Source: Pseudoalteromonas aliena SW19
Lineage (GTDB): Bacteria; Pseudomonadota; Gammaproteobacteria; Enterobacterales; Alteromonadaceae
Direction of reading: 5' to 3'
Assembly: GCF_014905615.1 (NCBI RefSeq)
Contig: NZ_AQGU01000025.1
Span: forward strand, 186,001 to 250,000
Length of the DNA: 64,000 nt
Both the position numbers and the translations under genes were made by a program. Below the pieces are notes generated by a model. That model worked only from the letters and a program-made list of their open reading frames with translations. It did no database searches and was not told the DNA's origin. This document shows positions 18,983 through 28,856 of the stretch, in pieces; the stretch's first letter is position 1, and every line of letters starts with the position of its first letter.

Positions 18983-21382
18983 ATGAAAAACTATAACCTA
19001 ATTACTATCTCATTATTAGCACTTGGATTAACTGCATGCGGTGCTCAAAATACAAATCAGGCACAAACATCTAAAACAACTGCGCCTGGTGCACCAGGTA
19101 ACGATCCATTTTGGTCATACGCAGGTAAAACAGGGATTGGTACATCGTACGAGCAATACCAAAATGGTCATTACACAAATGATGCACCAACAGGTGTAGT
19201 ATCAAAAGTCTGGTTTTCAATTGCTAAAGGCATGATCACCGAAACTATGTTTGGCCTTATTCATCAAGCGCAAATAAAAGATATGCAATTTGTGGTAACA
19301 GGAAAAAACTTTACTGTTAGCGAAGCAGACGATCTTGATGTCACGATTGATTATTTATACAAAGACGATCAAGGTCGCCCGTTATCACTTGCTTATAAAA
19401 TAGTAAGTAAAGATAAACAAGGTCGATTCACTCTTGAAAAACACGTATTTACCGATCCTGATGGGCAAAGTTTATTTGTTCGTAGCATGTTTAATACCGA
19501 CCTTAAAGACGTTAAAGCCTATGTTGTGGTAAATCCATATATTAATAATAACGGCCTTGATGATTTTGCAAAAACTACCGAGCAAGGTTTAGTGGCTTGG
19601 CAAGATGATAACTACTTAACATTGCAAGCAAGTACTGAGTTTGGCGCAAAAACGGTTGGCTTTACGGGTGTAAGCGATGGTTTGGATGAGCTCAAAAAGT
19701 CACAATCATTAAATACCAGCTATAGCAATACTGGTGAGCAGTCAGGTAATGTCAGTCTACTTGCTGAGCTTGGTAGTATTGAAAGTAATACCACGTTTGA
19801 TTTAGTACTAAGCTTTGCACGTAGCGAGCAACAAAGTGCAGAGCAGGGTGCCCAAACATTAGCAAAAGGCTATCAAAGTGTACTTGATAGCTACAATGGT
19901 AAAGGTGCGGCATTTGGTTGGCAAGATTACCTACAAAACCTAACTCCGATCAATAAAATGACGGAGCAAACGGCTGATAACGGCAAGCTACTTTATACCA
20001 GTGCAATGGTATTAAAAGCACAAGAAGACAAAACGCACGCAGGCGCACTTATTGCTTCGTTGTCTAACCCGTGGGGCGAAACCGTATCGGCTAAAACAGG
20101 CTCAACAGGTTATAAAGCGGTGTGGGTACGAGATTTCTACCAAGTGGCCATGGCATTTATGGCACTGGGTGATACAGCCACGGCAAAAACAGCATTTGAA
20201 TACCTTGAAAAAGTACAAGTTAGTAGTAAAACGCCAGGTAACAATGGCGATACAGGCTGGTTTTTACAAAAAACACATGTCGATGGCGAACTTGAATGGG
20301 TGGGTGTACAGCTTGATCAAACTGCGATGCCAATTATGCTCGCGTGGAAATTACACCAAGCAAATGTACTTAGTGATGCAGAGCTTAAAGACTGGTACGC
20401 ACGTATGTTAAAACCTGCTGCGGACTTTTTAGTCGAGGGTGGACGCGCGAAAATTTTATGGAATGATACACAAATCACACCACCGGCAACCCAACAAGAG
20501 CGCTGGGAAGAGCAAAGTGGCTATTCGCCATCAACTACCGCTGCGGTTGTTGCTGGTTTAATTAGCGCCGCAGATATCGCGAATATGGCAGGTGATACAA
20601 AAAATGCAGAACGTTATTTAGCAACGGCAAAAAGCTATAACGCTGACATCGAAAAAGTGATGTTTACCACCCAAGGTAATTTAAAATCAAAAGCCACCGA
20701 TGGCGAATATTTCATCCGTATTGGTCAAGATGAAAATGCTAACTCGAATACCACAATTAACGCAAATAACGGCCGAGAAGGTTTTAATAAAAAACAGATT
20801 TTGGACGGTGGCTTTTTAGAGTTAGTACGCTATGGAGTACGTGATGCACTTGCACCAAGCATTGTAAAAACGCTACCAGAATATGATGACGAAACACTCG
20901 CTAACAATCTGCAAGTAAAATACAGCTTTAACTTTAGCGATGGTAGCGGCTCATTTGCAGGTTATCGTCGTTATGGCAACGATGGCTATGGGGAAGATGA
21001 AATAACCGGTACAAATTACGCTGAAAATGGAAGTAATACACCTGGGCAACGCGGACGTGTATGGCCATTTTTTACAGGCGAACGTGGTCATTATGAAATT
21101 GCAGCAGCCAATGCCAGTAATACATTCAATGACGTAAAACAAGCTGAAATTAAAAACAGTTACGTTAAAGGGCTAGAGCAATTTGCCAATGAAGGCATGA
21201 TGTTACCAGAGCAAGTATGGGACGGCGTTGGTGTAAACAAAGCAGATTATACACTGGGCGAAGGGACTAATTCAGCAACTCCGCTGGCATGGACTCACGC
21301 TGAATATATTAAGCTGGTACGTTCATTAAGTGACAAGCAAGTATGGGATCATTACCCCGTTGTTAAACAAGCGCTAAAATAG
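18983..21382 (+). CDS. GH15 glucoamylase lipoprotein
   Basis: Releases glucose from the non-reducing ends of maltodextrins. The frame opens at 18941, but the ATG at 18983 (MKNYNLITISLLALGLTACG) gives a perfect lipoprotein signal with Cys19 and follows AAGAGTAAAAAA. The 799 residues comprise an N-terminal beta-sandwich domain (about 45-320) and an (alpha/alpha)6 barrel (about 330-795) with WVRDFYQVAMA, the catalytic acid region WEEQSGYSPS (Glu509/Glu510), GRVWPFFTGERGHYE and the catalytic base region LPEQVWDG (Glu743). Domain order fits bacterial glucoamylase/glucodextranase. Last gene of the amylolytic transcript, with a terminator after it. Confidence 0.92.
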   Translation: MKNYNLITISLLALGLTACGAQNTNQAQTSKTTAPGAPGNDPFWSYAGKTGIGTSYEQYQNGHYTNDAPTGVVSKVWFSIAKGMITETMFGLIHQAQIKDMQFVVTGKNFTVSEADDLDVTIDYLYKDDQGRPLSLAYKIVSKDKQGRFTLEKHVFTDPDGQSLFVRSMFNTDLKDVKAYVVVNPYINNNGLDDFAKTTEQGLVAWQDDNYLTLQASTEFGAKTVGFTGVSDGLDELKKSQSLNTSYSNTGEQSGNVSLLAELGSIESNTTFDLVLSFARSEQQSAEQGAQTLAKGYQSVLDSYNGKGAAFGWQDYLQNLTPINKMTEQTADNGKLLYTSAMVLKAQEDKTHAGALIASLSNPWGETVSAKTGSTGYKAVWVRDFYQVAMAFMALGDTATAKTAFEYLEKVQVSSKTPGNNGDTGWFLQKTHVDGELEWVGVQLDQTAMPIMLAWKLHQANVLSDAELKDWYARMLKPAADFLVEGGRAKILWNDTQITPPATQQERWEEQSGYSPSTTAAVVAGLISAADIANMAGDTKNAERYLATAKSYNADIEKVMFTTQGNLKSKATDGEYFIRIGQDENANSNTTINANNGREGFNKKQILDGGFLELVRYGVRDALAPSIVKTLPEYDDETLANNLQVKYSFNFSDGSGSFAGYRRYGNDGYGEDEITGTNYAENGSNTPGQRGRVWPFFTGERGHYEIAAANASNTFNDVKQAEIKNSYVKGLEQFANEGMMLPEQVWDGVGVNKADYTLGEGTNSATPLAWTHAEYIKLVRSLSDKQVWDHYPVVKQALK

Positions 21383-21403
21383 CATTTATTTATATTCTTA
21401 AGC

Positions 21404-21436
21404 AAAAAGCCACAGTGTAGCAGCTGTGGCTTTTCT
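21404..21436 (+). terminator. terminator of the amylolytic operon
   Basis: AAAAAGCCACAG pairs with CTGTGGCTTTT, loop TGTAGCAG, 22 bases after the glucoamylase stop. Confidence 0.87.
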
Positions 21437-21638
21437 GTTCTTAAAGCCTAGCCACGTCTTAAAATAGATTGTATGTTAATAAACCTCCTTTTAAAAACAA
21501 TAAAAACAACAACTAAACGCCTTTAAAATGGCGATAAACAAAGGTATCGATTGAATCACAACAACAACTCAGTTAAAGTTTCTAGATAAGTACATCTGAA
21601 CGAATAACTCTATATGCTCGTTAAAGTTAAGGAAGATC

Positions 21639-21889
21639 ATGGATATATCTCTAAAAGAAGTAGATAGTTCAAATTATGAATCTGTCTGCGAGTTGGATGT
21701 TTCAAAAGAGCAAGAAGAATACGTAGCGTGTAATATGTGGTCGCTAAAAGCACCGTAAACCTAAAAGAAATTGAAATTTGCTACAACCCTAATAATCCAG
21801 TTGCAAAAGAATTCTATTGTAGCTTTGGTTTTCAAGAAGTGGGCTTAGATGATGATGGTGAAGATATGCTCGCGCTCATTAAGCTATAA
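21639..21889 (+). pseudogene. wrecked GNAT acetyltransferase gene
   Basis: The first frame (21639-21758) gives MDISLKEVDSSNYESVCELD and continues with EQEEYVACNMWSL before a stop at codon 40. A different frame (21758-21889) gives EIEICYNPNNPVAKEFYCSFG, then GFQEVGLDDDGEDMLALIKL and a stop. These are the N- and C-terminal ends of a spermidine-acetyltransferase-like GNAT protein of about 150 residues. The middle, including the acetyl-CoA-binding motif, is missing, so this is an internal deletion with frameshift. A ribosome site (AAGGAAGATC) is still present before the old ATG. Confidence 0.75.
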
Positions 21890-22112
21890 TGCTGAACAGC
21901 TTAAATATGGGCGATTTAGTTCGTTAAATTGTTCAAATACTTATCCAGATAGTATAAATTTTTTAAATGCCTCTTATGAATGCCCTGTGGCCATAGAATG
22001 ATGTTTTAGAGTGTTTGGTTTTTATCCATTTAGCTCATTTTTATCAAATTTAGCCTGTTGGCATTATTTTTAGAATGTATCGGCTTTTCAATAAATTATA
22101 TAGGTGCGTGGC

Positions 22113-22697
22113 ATGCAATGGTTATCTAGTATTGAGTTAAAGGGTGAGTTTGTTACGCTTGAACCATTAAATAAAACTCACACTGAGGGCTTAAAACAAG
22201 CTGTTTTAGATGGTGAATCTTGGAAGCTGTGGTTTGCCAATGTTCCATCGCCTGACGCTATGGCAAGGTATGTCGAAGAAGCTGTTAAAGCAGGAACAAA
22301 GGGTGATATAGCGTTTGCGGTAAAATGCAATGATTCCGATGAAATAGTAGGTACGACTCGTTTTTATAATACAGACCAAATAAATAAACGGGCTATGTTA
22401 GGATACACGTGGTATTCATCATCGGTTAGACGAACCCCTGTTAACACCGAATGTAAATTACTTTTACTTAGTCACCTTTTCGACACCCATACAGGTTTAG
22501 CTGTTGAGTTTAGAACACATTCTTTTAATCAAGCTTCTAGAAATGCTATAAAAAGGCTTGGCGCAAAGCAAGATGGCATTCTTCGAAATCATCAAATTTT
22601 AAAAGATGGAAGCATAAGGGACACGGTTATTTACTCAATAATTAACACTGAGTGGCCAGCGGTTAAAAGTGATTTGCAAAACAAGGTCTATTCATAA
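22113..22697 (+). CDS. GNAT N-acetyltransferase (RimJ/RimL-like)
   Basis: 194 residues from the ATG at 22113, preferred because TAGGTG precedes it; a GTG at 22104 would add three residues. Starts with the WLSSIELKGEFVTLEPLNKTH pattern of RimJ/RimL-type acetyltransferases, has the beta4/beta5 region with GTTRFYNTD and a late NQASRNAIKRLGAKQDG segment, which is the acetyl-CoA/tail region of the family. It acetylates an unknown amine or protein N-terminus. Second of three GNAT-type genes in this 3-kb accessory stretch. Confidence 0.85.
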   Translation: MQWLSSIELKGEFVTLEPLNKTHTEGLKQAVLDGESWKLWFANVPSPDAMARYVEEAVKAGTKGDIAFAVKCNDSDEIVGTTRFYNTDQINKRAMLGYTWYSSSVRRTPVNTECKLLLLSHLFDTHTGLAVEFRTHSFNQASRNAIKRLGAKQDGILRNHQILKDGSIRDTVIYSIINTEWPAVKSDLQNKVYS

Positions 22698-23316
22698 ATT
22701 AGTGAAGCTGGAAGTAACGCCAATTGCTCAGTGCATTGCTCACCCTCCTGCATCCATGCAGTCGACTATGAATAATTTTTAATGCAGTAGAATGATCATG
22801 TTTTTAATAACATTGGCATAACAGGACATTTTAAAATCTCAAATACAGTCCTATCTGCTAAGAGCGAACTAAGCTTGCAGCTTATTTATCTTAACTTTAA
22901 TTAAATCAGAATATGAAGCATAGAATTAAAACGACTAAAGCATTGTTTGGTGTAAAACTATTACATAATCATAATGGCTAAAGTTTAAAATAGCCGATAA
23001 AAGTAACAAAGAATAATACTGAAATGAATGACTAAGATTGTTTAGCTGTAAAATCCACTTAAACGCGTTAATATTTCTCCAACTTAAATAAAAACCCACT
23101 AAACATACCGTTATACCCCTATACAAACAGAGGAAAAAATTGAACCAAAATAGGAACCAAGTTATGGTCTGTAAAATCAAAAGTAAATCGCTGATTTTAG
23201 TCGTTATCTAAACTTATTTTAAGCTATTAATATAATTCACTTAAAACATAGTAGCAGATGCTTCTGCTTTACTAACGCTACACCCACTATTTTATTTATT
23301 ACGTAAGGTCTTATTA
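22698..23316. other. gene-free stretch with repeat debris
   Basis: No convincing gene. It holds a small hairpin CTGCATCCATGCAG (22748-22761) and, at about 22790, a sequence containing TGATCATGTTTTT that is also found at about 33084 inside repeat remains. An 81-codon minus-strand frame here is a hydrophobic AT-rich frame without a ribosome site and was not accepted. Confidence 0.5.
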
Positions 23317-23733
23317 ATGTCTCAGTACAAAACAAACTGTCTTTGTGGGGCGGTACAAATAACTGCAGAGGAAATTAATCCTAAGTTTACGGTGTGTCAT
23401 TGCCAATCCTGTAGGACTTGGGGTGGGGCCCCATTTTTTGCTGTAAAATGCGGGACTAAAGTCAAAATCGAAGGAATGGATAAAGTTAAAATGTACGAAT
23501 CTTCATCGTGGGCGTCTCGTGGTTTCTGTATTGAATGCGGCACTCATTTGTTTTATAAGTTCAAAGCAACAGGCGAATATAACATGCCAGTAGGTATGTT
23601 CTCTAATTTGAAAGGCTTAGAAATGGATATGCAGTATTTTAGTGACATGCGACCAAATTATTATTGTTTTTCAAATGAAACTAAAGAAATGACCACTGCT
23701 GAGATAATGGCTTACTTTGCTGCTAAAATATAA
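23317..23733 (+). CDS. GFA-family zinc protein (glutathione-dependent formaldehyde-activating-like)
   Basis: 138 residues of the GFA/DUF636 fold. The zinc ligands are in place: Cys8 and Cys10 (CLCGAV), Cys27, Cys29 and Cys32 (CHCQSC), Cys71 and Cys74 (CIECGTH). Family members are annotated as glutathione-dependent formaldehyde-activating enzymes, but for most, including this one, the substrate is unproven. Cytoplasmic, single gene. Confidence 0.88.
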   Translation: MSQYKTNCLCGAVQITAEEINPKFTVCHCQSCRTWGGAPFFAVKCGTKVKIEGMDKVKMYESSSWASRGFCIECGTHLFYKFKATGEYNMPVGMFSNLKGLEMDMQYFSDMRPNYYCFSNETKEMTTAEIMAYFAAKI

Positions 23734-23904
23734 TAAAGCATTTAACGTATATAATTACAGCTTACAAATTTCTAATTGATTCGTTTACTACAAAATTCCT
23801 AATGAGGTTTACTTTTTTATTATAAGTGGGATAACGCTCTAACAGTAAAGTGAGGTGCGTCATCATTATTTTTTATATAATTATTAGAGAGTGAATACAC
23901 CAAA

Positions 23905-24309
23905 ATGCAGATATGCAAAATATCATCTGAACAAACAATGTTACTACGCCAACGTGTATTGTGGCCCAACGAAACAACTGAGTTTTGTCGTGTAGACGGT
24001 GATGAAGATGCGAGCCATTTTGGTGCTTTTATAAACGACAATTTAGTGTGTGTTGCCTCTGTTTACTTGACGCAGGGTAAAGCACGCTTACGTAAATTTG
24101 CAACCGACACGGATTATCAAAACCAAGGTGTTGGTTCTAAAATGTTGAGCCATATTATCCAGTCATTAAAAAGTACAGAAGCTAACCTTTTTTGGTGTGA
24201 CGCGAGAGAATCAGCCTTAGATTTTTATAGACGTTTTGGTATGACTCCGTACGGAGTACGTTTTTATAAGCAGGACATTCCATATTTTAAAATGAAGCTT
24301 ACTTTATAG
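23905..24309 (+). CDS. GNAT N-acetyltransferase (small, ElaA/PhnO-like)
   Basis: 134 residues. Motif A is DTDYQNQGVGSKMLSHII (about 71-88), matching the Q/RxxGxG/A acetyl-CoA loop, followed by LFWCDARESALDFYRRFGM, the C-terminal GNAT motif B. The opening (LLRQRVLWPNETTEFCRVDGD) resembles a group of small GNATs of unknown substrate. Preceded by a weak ribosome site (AGAGAGTG farther upstream). Confidence 0.85.
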   Translation: MQICKISSEQTMLLRQRVLWPNETTEFCRVDGDEDASHFGAFINDNLVCVASVYLTQGKARLRKFATDTDYQNQGVGSKMLSHIIQSLKSTEANLFWCDARESALDFYRRFGMTPYGVRFYKQDIPYFKMKLTL

Positions 24310-24734
24310 CGAACTGTAATAAGCAATTAGTTACGGTGCTAACGGGCTAAATGAAAGTCTAGCAAAGGCTTCGTATCGGCTAACTGTAGTGTGGTAGTAA
24401 TTTGGGCACCCAGCCTATTCACAGTTTTCTTTCTTTGTTTTGCAATTACATTGAAATGTTCTTTGGCAAAGGAACGTCATGACATAGTTTAATACTCGTC
24501 GAATCCATATATTTAATACCTATAGGCTTTTATTATTTTTAGGAGAGATTACATTAGTATTTTTGAAATAATAGTGATTTTGCATATGAAAATTAATATG
24601 AGCTCAATATAACTGTAAGGTTGTTGAAGGGCTTTAAAGATTCACTTTTTCAAAATTAGCGATAAATAATTAATTTTTCAGGTTACGATTATTTGCTCTA
24701 TACTCAATGTATTATACTTTTAGGTTGCAGATAA
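24310..24734. other. gene-free stretch upstream of the sensor kinase
   Basis: No gene or recognisable repeat. A promoter for the kinase is likely near 24690-24720 (TATACT- and TATTATACTT-like sequence) with AGGTTGCAGATAA just before its ATG. Nothing else supported. Confidence 0.45.
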
Positions 24735-27700
24735 ATGTACAAAAGGAATGTTTTTTTAAGTATTGCAAAAAGCAATAAACTGGTACTTTTTACTGTGATG
24801 CTTTTTTTACTCATTGCACTTCCTTCTCTTTTTGTCTTTGATCAAAAAATTAGAGGCGATATATATCGCGCGTCTCATATTGAACTAAAACGAGAGCTTG
24901 AAAATAAAACCGTCGCAATAAAAAAACACTTTCAAGATAGCGTAACGGCCATTCGTTTCTTAGACGCAACACCACCAATTAAAGGAATTACGCGCGCGAC
25001 TGAAAATAATCGTGTAGATCCACTACTTGGTACACCAATGGCTATATGGCAAGAGCGTTTAGCTAGTATTTTTTCAGGTTTTATGCGAACAGATGAGAGT
25101 ATTCTTCAAGCTCGTTATATAGCGCTTGCTGAAGGAGGGCAAGAGATAGTTAGAGTTGATCGAAATTATCAAAGCGAAATTAAGCGGGTACAAGGCTCTC
25201 AGTTACAAAAAAAAGGACAACGTGATTACATTATAAAAGCCAGTATGCTGGATGAGAATACCGTTTATATTTCACCCATTAATTACAATCGTGAAAATGG
25301 AGATATTCAAAAACCTTATGTATCAACTTTCCGTGTTGCTAAACCAGTGTTTGATAAGGATAAGCAAGTCTTTGCAGTGCTTGTGACAAACTACTTTGCG
25401 GATCAACTATTTAAAAGCTTAGAGTTTGAATTACCTAAAAATACAGCCATTTATTTAATGAATAGTGAAGACGAGTTTTTATTTCATCCAAACCCTGATT
25501 TAAGCTTTGGTTTTGAGTTTAACAGAGGTAAAACTTGGAGTGATGAGTTTAAAAATGCACAAAGTATGACATTAGAAGGCGCAATACCATTAAATAATTT
25601 ACCCAAAAAGTATTTTATTAAAAAACGTATTTACTTTGATGGCAATATTGCAATGCTGCCATTGGAGTTAGCTGTAAGTGTAGATAGCGATATGCTTATG
25701 ACACAGGTTAATAAAAGGCGTGAAAACTTCATCGCTCTACTTGCTATTTTTCTGATTGTTTTGTTAGTTGTTACCATTGTTTATCAGCGTTTTATTAATC
25801 GAAAACTGTTGATTCATTCGCTAAAAGAGCAAAATAACAAAGTTATTGAAAATTCCTTAGATGCTATTTTTACAATAAAAAGTACGGGTATCATTGTTCA
25901 TTGTAATAACACAGCAAAGTATGCGTTTGATCATGCAATAGAGAACGAAGTTGACTTTGTTTCTATGTTTACGTTGGCAGATATAGATAAAGATTGTCTA
26001 TCGCAAACTATAAATGCAGGTTCGAAGATGCCTTTTGAAGCCATTTATACTGAGCCTAATGGAAATAAGCAATATTATTCAATTACTTTAACGAGTGTGT
26101 TTGATGTATATGAAAATGCATATCAAGTCGCAGCAATTTTAAGAAATATAAGCTCCTTAAAAAATACTCAATCAGCACTGGAAAGTTTAAACAATACTTT
26201 AGAGTTGAAGGTTTCACAAAGAACACTTGAGTTAGAGTGTGCCATTGATCAAGCTTTAATTGCTAGCCAAGCAAAAAGCGATTTTGTGGCAAATATCTCT
26301 CATGAAATACGTACACCAATGAATGGTGTATTAGGTATGCTTGAAATGCTAAAAGAGGACGGTTTATCCGAACAACAGCATCATTATTTAAAATTGGCAA
26401 ACAGCAGCGCTCACTCTTTGATGAATTTGATAAACGATATTCTCGATTTTTCTAAAATAGAAGCAGGCAAACTTGATATCGATAATCATACATTTGATAT
26501 AGTGACAGTATGTAGCGATATGATTAGCTCTTTAGCATTACAAGGGCAGCGTAAAGGCCTTGAAGTATTTTTAGATACTAAAGATGTAGTGGATAGAATG
26601 GTGATTGGCGATAGCCATCGACTTAAACAAATTTTAATTAATTTAGTGAATAATGCATTTAAATTTACTCATCGGGGTGAAGTGAGTTTAACAGTCGGGT
26701 CTAAATATATCACTGAGAGTAAATTATTAATGAGTTTTACCGTAAAAGATACCGGTATTGGAATAGCGGCTGAGAACATTGCTAAATTATTTGACATGTT
26801 TACACAAGAGGATTCTAGTACTACGCGTCATTTTGGTGGTACAGGTTTAGGGTTATCTATCAGCAAAAAGCTTACTCAGTTAATGGGAGGTAACATATCC
26901 GTTGTTAGTGAAAAAGGAGTCGGTAGTACATTTTGTGCAACCATTGAATTACATATAGCTAAAAATAAAAAGTTAAATACAGGTATTGAACTTGCTACGA
27001 ATGTTCGTATTGCAACATTAATCGCCCATGATAGTGTTTATAAAAACGTCTGTGATTTATTACAGAACACCTGCAAAATACACAGTACAAATATCGAAAG
27101 GCTCGACTACTTTAGCGATCATAAGGAGTTTGAAGCTGACTTATTAATAATAGATGATGAACATTTACAAATTAATGCTTTAGTTCGTTTTTGTGAGCAG
27201 TATAACAAAAAGTATGTGTTGATTTTACGTGATATGGTGGCAGATAGCCCAGCTAAAGCTGTACTTTCTAAAGGCAGCCATATTTTAAATAAACCACTTA
27301 CCCAAGATCAATTTAGTTATAAACTCGCTAGTTTATTTGGCTCGGACAGTGAGCTCATTATTACGCCGTCAAAAGAGTTAATCGATGAGTGCATTGAGCC
27401 TGATTTGTCGCCATACCATATATTACTGGTAGACGATAATATGATAAATATAGAAGTGGCTAAAGCGATTTTAAAGCCGACTCAAGTTAGAGTTACTTCA
27501 GCATCAGATGGTTTAGAAGCTTTGGAGGTATTAAAACAAAACAAGGAGCACGTCTTCGATGTTATTTTAATGGATTGCCAAATGCCAAACTTTAATGGTT
27601 ACGATACGACCAATGCAATCAGAAATTCGAAAGCAGGAAGTAATTACGCAAGTGTACCTATAATTGCAATGACGGCAAGCGCAATGGAAGGCGACAGACA

Positions 27701-27791
27701 ACGATGTCTCGCAGCAGGTATGAACGACTATATAACCAAACCTATAAAGCCACATACTCTAAAGAGTAAGTTATTGACCTGGTTAAACTAA
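24735..27791 (+). CDS. hybrid sensor histidine kinase with Cache-type sensor and receiver domain
   Basis: 1018 residues. TM1 (about 15-35), a periplasmic dCache-like sensor (about 40-325), TM2 (about 335-355), a PAS-like domain (about 365-475), a coiled segment (about 480-512), HisKA with phospho-acceptor His523 in NISHEIRTPMNG, HATPase with NLVNNAFKF, DTGIGI and FGGTGLGLSI (about 630-745). A degenerate receiver-like stretch (about 755-865) lacks a clear phospho-Asp context. Then comes a true receiver with DD in LLVDDN, phospho-acceptor Asp947 in LMDCQMP and Lys in TKPI. It autophosphorylates and passes phosphate within itself; no HPt domain or DNA-binding partner is encoded nearby. Ligand unknown. 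Convergent with the LpxH-like gene. Confidence 0.92.
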   Translation: MYKRNVFLSIAKSNKLVLFTVMLFLLIALPSLFVFDQKIRGDIYRASHIELKRELENKTVAIKKHFQDSVTAIRFLDATPPIKGITRATENNRVDPLLGTPMAIWQERLASIFSGFMRTDESILQARYIALAEGGQEIVRVDRNYQSEIKRVQGSQLQKKGQRDYIIKASMLDENTVYISPINYNRENGDIQKPYVSTFRVAKPVFDKDKQVFAVLVTNYFADQLFKSLEFELPKNTAIYLMNSEDEFLFHPNPDLSFGFEFNRGKTWSDEFKNAQSMTLEGAIPLNNLPKKYFIKKRIYFDGNIAMLPLELAVSVDSDMLMTQVNKRRENFIALLAIFLIVLLVVTIVYQRFINRKLLIHSLKEQNNKVIENSLDAIFTIKSTGIIVHCNNTAKYAFDHAIENEVDFVSMFTLADIDKDCLSQTINAGSKMPFEAIYTEPNGNKQYYSITLTSVFDVYENAYQVAAILRNISSLKNTQSALESLNNTLELKVSQRTLELECAIDQALIASQAKSDFVANISHEIRTPMNGVLGMLEMLKEDGLSEQQHHYLKLANSSAHSLMNLINDILDFSKIEAGKLDIDNHTFDIVTVCSDMISSLALQGQRKGLEVFLDTKDVVDRMVIGDSHRLKQILINLVNNAFKFTHRGEVSLTVGSKYITESKLLMSFTVKDTGIGIAAENIAKLFDMFTQEDSSTTRHFGGTGLGLSISKKLTQLMGGNISVVSEKGVGSTFCATIELHIAKNKKLNTGIELATNVRIATLIAHDSVYKNVCDLLQNTCKIHSTNIERLDYFSDHKEFEADLLIIDDEHLQINALVRFCEQYNKKYVLILRDMVADSPAKAVLSKGSHILNKPLTQDQFSYKLASLFGSDSELIITPSKELIDECIEPDLSPYHILLVDDNMINIEVAKAILKPTQVRVTSASDGLEALEVLKQNKEHVFDVILMDCQMPNFNGYDTTNAIRNSKAGSNYASVPIIAMTASAMEGDRQRCLAAGMNDYITKPIKPHTLKSKLLTWLN

Positions 27792-27813
27792 ATTACAAGT
27801 GCGCGCTCAACTG

Positions 27814-28659
27814 CTATGCAGCTGATTTTTTAGGTTTAATCTTTACTGAACTGACTATCGGTGTCGCTAGTTTTGTTACATCAGCGCTATCAAGTATGGT
27901 TTGTGTATCTGACCAATGTAATAACTCAATTCTCCCATCTTGCTGCTCTACAAGAGCAGTACAGCTTTCAATCCAATCTCCATCGTTGCAATACACAATT
28001 CCATCATCAACTTTTATTTTTGGATGATGAATGTGACCACAAATAATACCATCTACATTTTGTTTTTTAGCTTCATGAATTGCAGCGTCTTCAAAGGCTG
28101 TAATTGCTTCACGTGCTTTGTGTACGCGGGTTTTGATCCATGCAGCAAGCGAGTAGTAATTACCACCAAATACCTTTCGAATACGATTTGTCCAGCGGTT
28201 TAAAAATAATAAAAAGTCATATCCTACATCACCTACTATACTAATAAATTTGTTATAGCGAGTCGCAGAGTCAAAGTCATCGCCGTGCACCAGCAAAAAT
28301 CGTTTATTAGCCTTAGTAGTGTGAATAAACTGCTGGTGGACTTCAATACCAAACAGAGTCTGATCTATGTAATTGCGAAAAGTCTCATCATGATTACCAG
28401 GAATATAAATGACACGTGTCCCGCTAGCTGCTTTTTGCTGTATACAGCTTAATACTTGATAATGGGAAGGGTGCCAATAAAATTGACGTTTCATCGACCA
28501 TAAATCAATAATATCACCCACCAAGTACAGCGTGTCAGATTCTACAGAGTTTAAAAAATCAAGTAAGTAATCGGCTTTACAGTCTTTGTATCCCAGATGA
28601 ACATCAGATATCCAAATAGCAGGGTAGTGTGGCTTTTTACTGTTTGTAGCGTTACTCAT
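27814..28659 (-). CDS. UDP-2,3-diacylglucosamine diphosphatase-like metallophosphoesterase
   Basis: Calcineurin-like phosphoesterase of the LpxH/LpxH2 group, acting on UDP-diacylglucosamine in lipid A synthesis or on a related substrate. Metal-binding blocks are SDVHLG, GDIIDLW, GNHDE, HGDDFD and GHIHHPK, in family order. The first ATG (28665) lies one base after AGGG and is too close to it; the ATG at 28659 (MSNATNSKK) has the proper spacing, giving 281 residues. It is longer than E. coli LpxH (240) and more like the COG2908 second group. Two repeats lie immediately upstream. Confidence 0.83.
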   Translation of the reverse strand: MSNATNSKKPHYPAIWISDVHLGYKDCKADYLLDFLNSVESDTLYLVGDIIDLWSMKRQFYWHPSHYQVLSCIQQKAASGTRVIYIPGNHDETFRNYIDQTLFGIEVHQQFIHTTKANKRFLLVHGDDFDSATRYNKFISIVGDVGYDFLLFLNRWTNRIRKVFGGNYYSLAAWIKTRVHKAREAITAFEDAAIHEAKKQNVDGIICGHIHHPKIKVDDGIVYCNDGDWIESCTALVEQQDGRIELLHWSDTQTILDSADVTKLATPIVSSVKIKPKKSAA

Positions 28660-28673
28660 TTTCATTCCCTAAA
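28656..28673. repeat. 18-bp inverted repeat, left copy (LpxH-like leader)
   Basis: TCATTTTCATTCCCTAAA. Its exact reverse complement TTTAGGGAATGAAAATGA is at 29059-29076. The pair encloses one family C and one family B repeat. Confidence 0.7.
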
Positions 28674-28686
28674 GTATCGAGTGTAA

Positions 28687-28845
28687 TACCAAACTGCATA
28701 AATCTTTGAACAATTTAACGAATTAAATTGCACTATAACGTCGTTAAAAATTTTTTATTTAGAACAACTAGATACAAAAATTCTTGCCTAGTTCTAGCGT
28801 AATTTTTTTAACGTTAAATAGACCTCATATATAAGCAGATTGGTA
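28687..28845. repeat. 159-bp MITE-like repeat, family C, copy 2
   Basis: Ends TACCAAACTGC and GCAGATTGGTA; same length and orientation as 5557-5715, with scattered single-base differences. Eleven bases separate it from the following family B copy. Confidence 0.8.
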
Positions 28846-28856
28846 TAATAGTTAAA

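Noticed and set aside
22935..23180. 81-codon minus-strand frame with hydrophobic residues
   Set aside because: No ribosome site, AT-rich, low-complexity aromatic content; looks like chance in a gene-free stretch.
24310..24420. Possible integron attC site (GCTAAC ... GTTAGCC-like words)
   Set aside because: No paired R'/R'' core and no imperfect palindrome of attC layout could be drawn.
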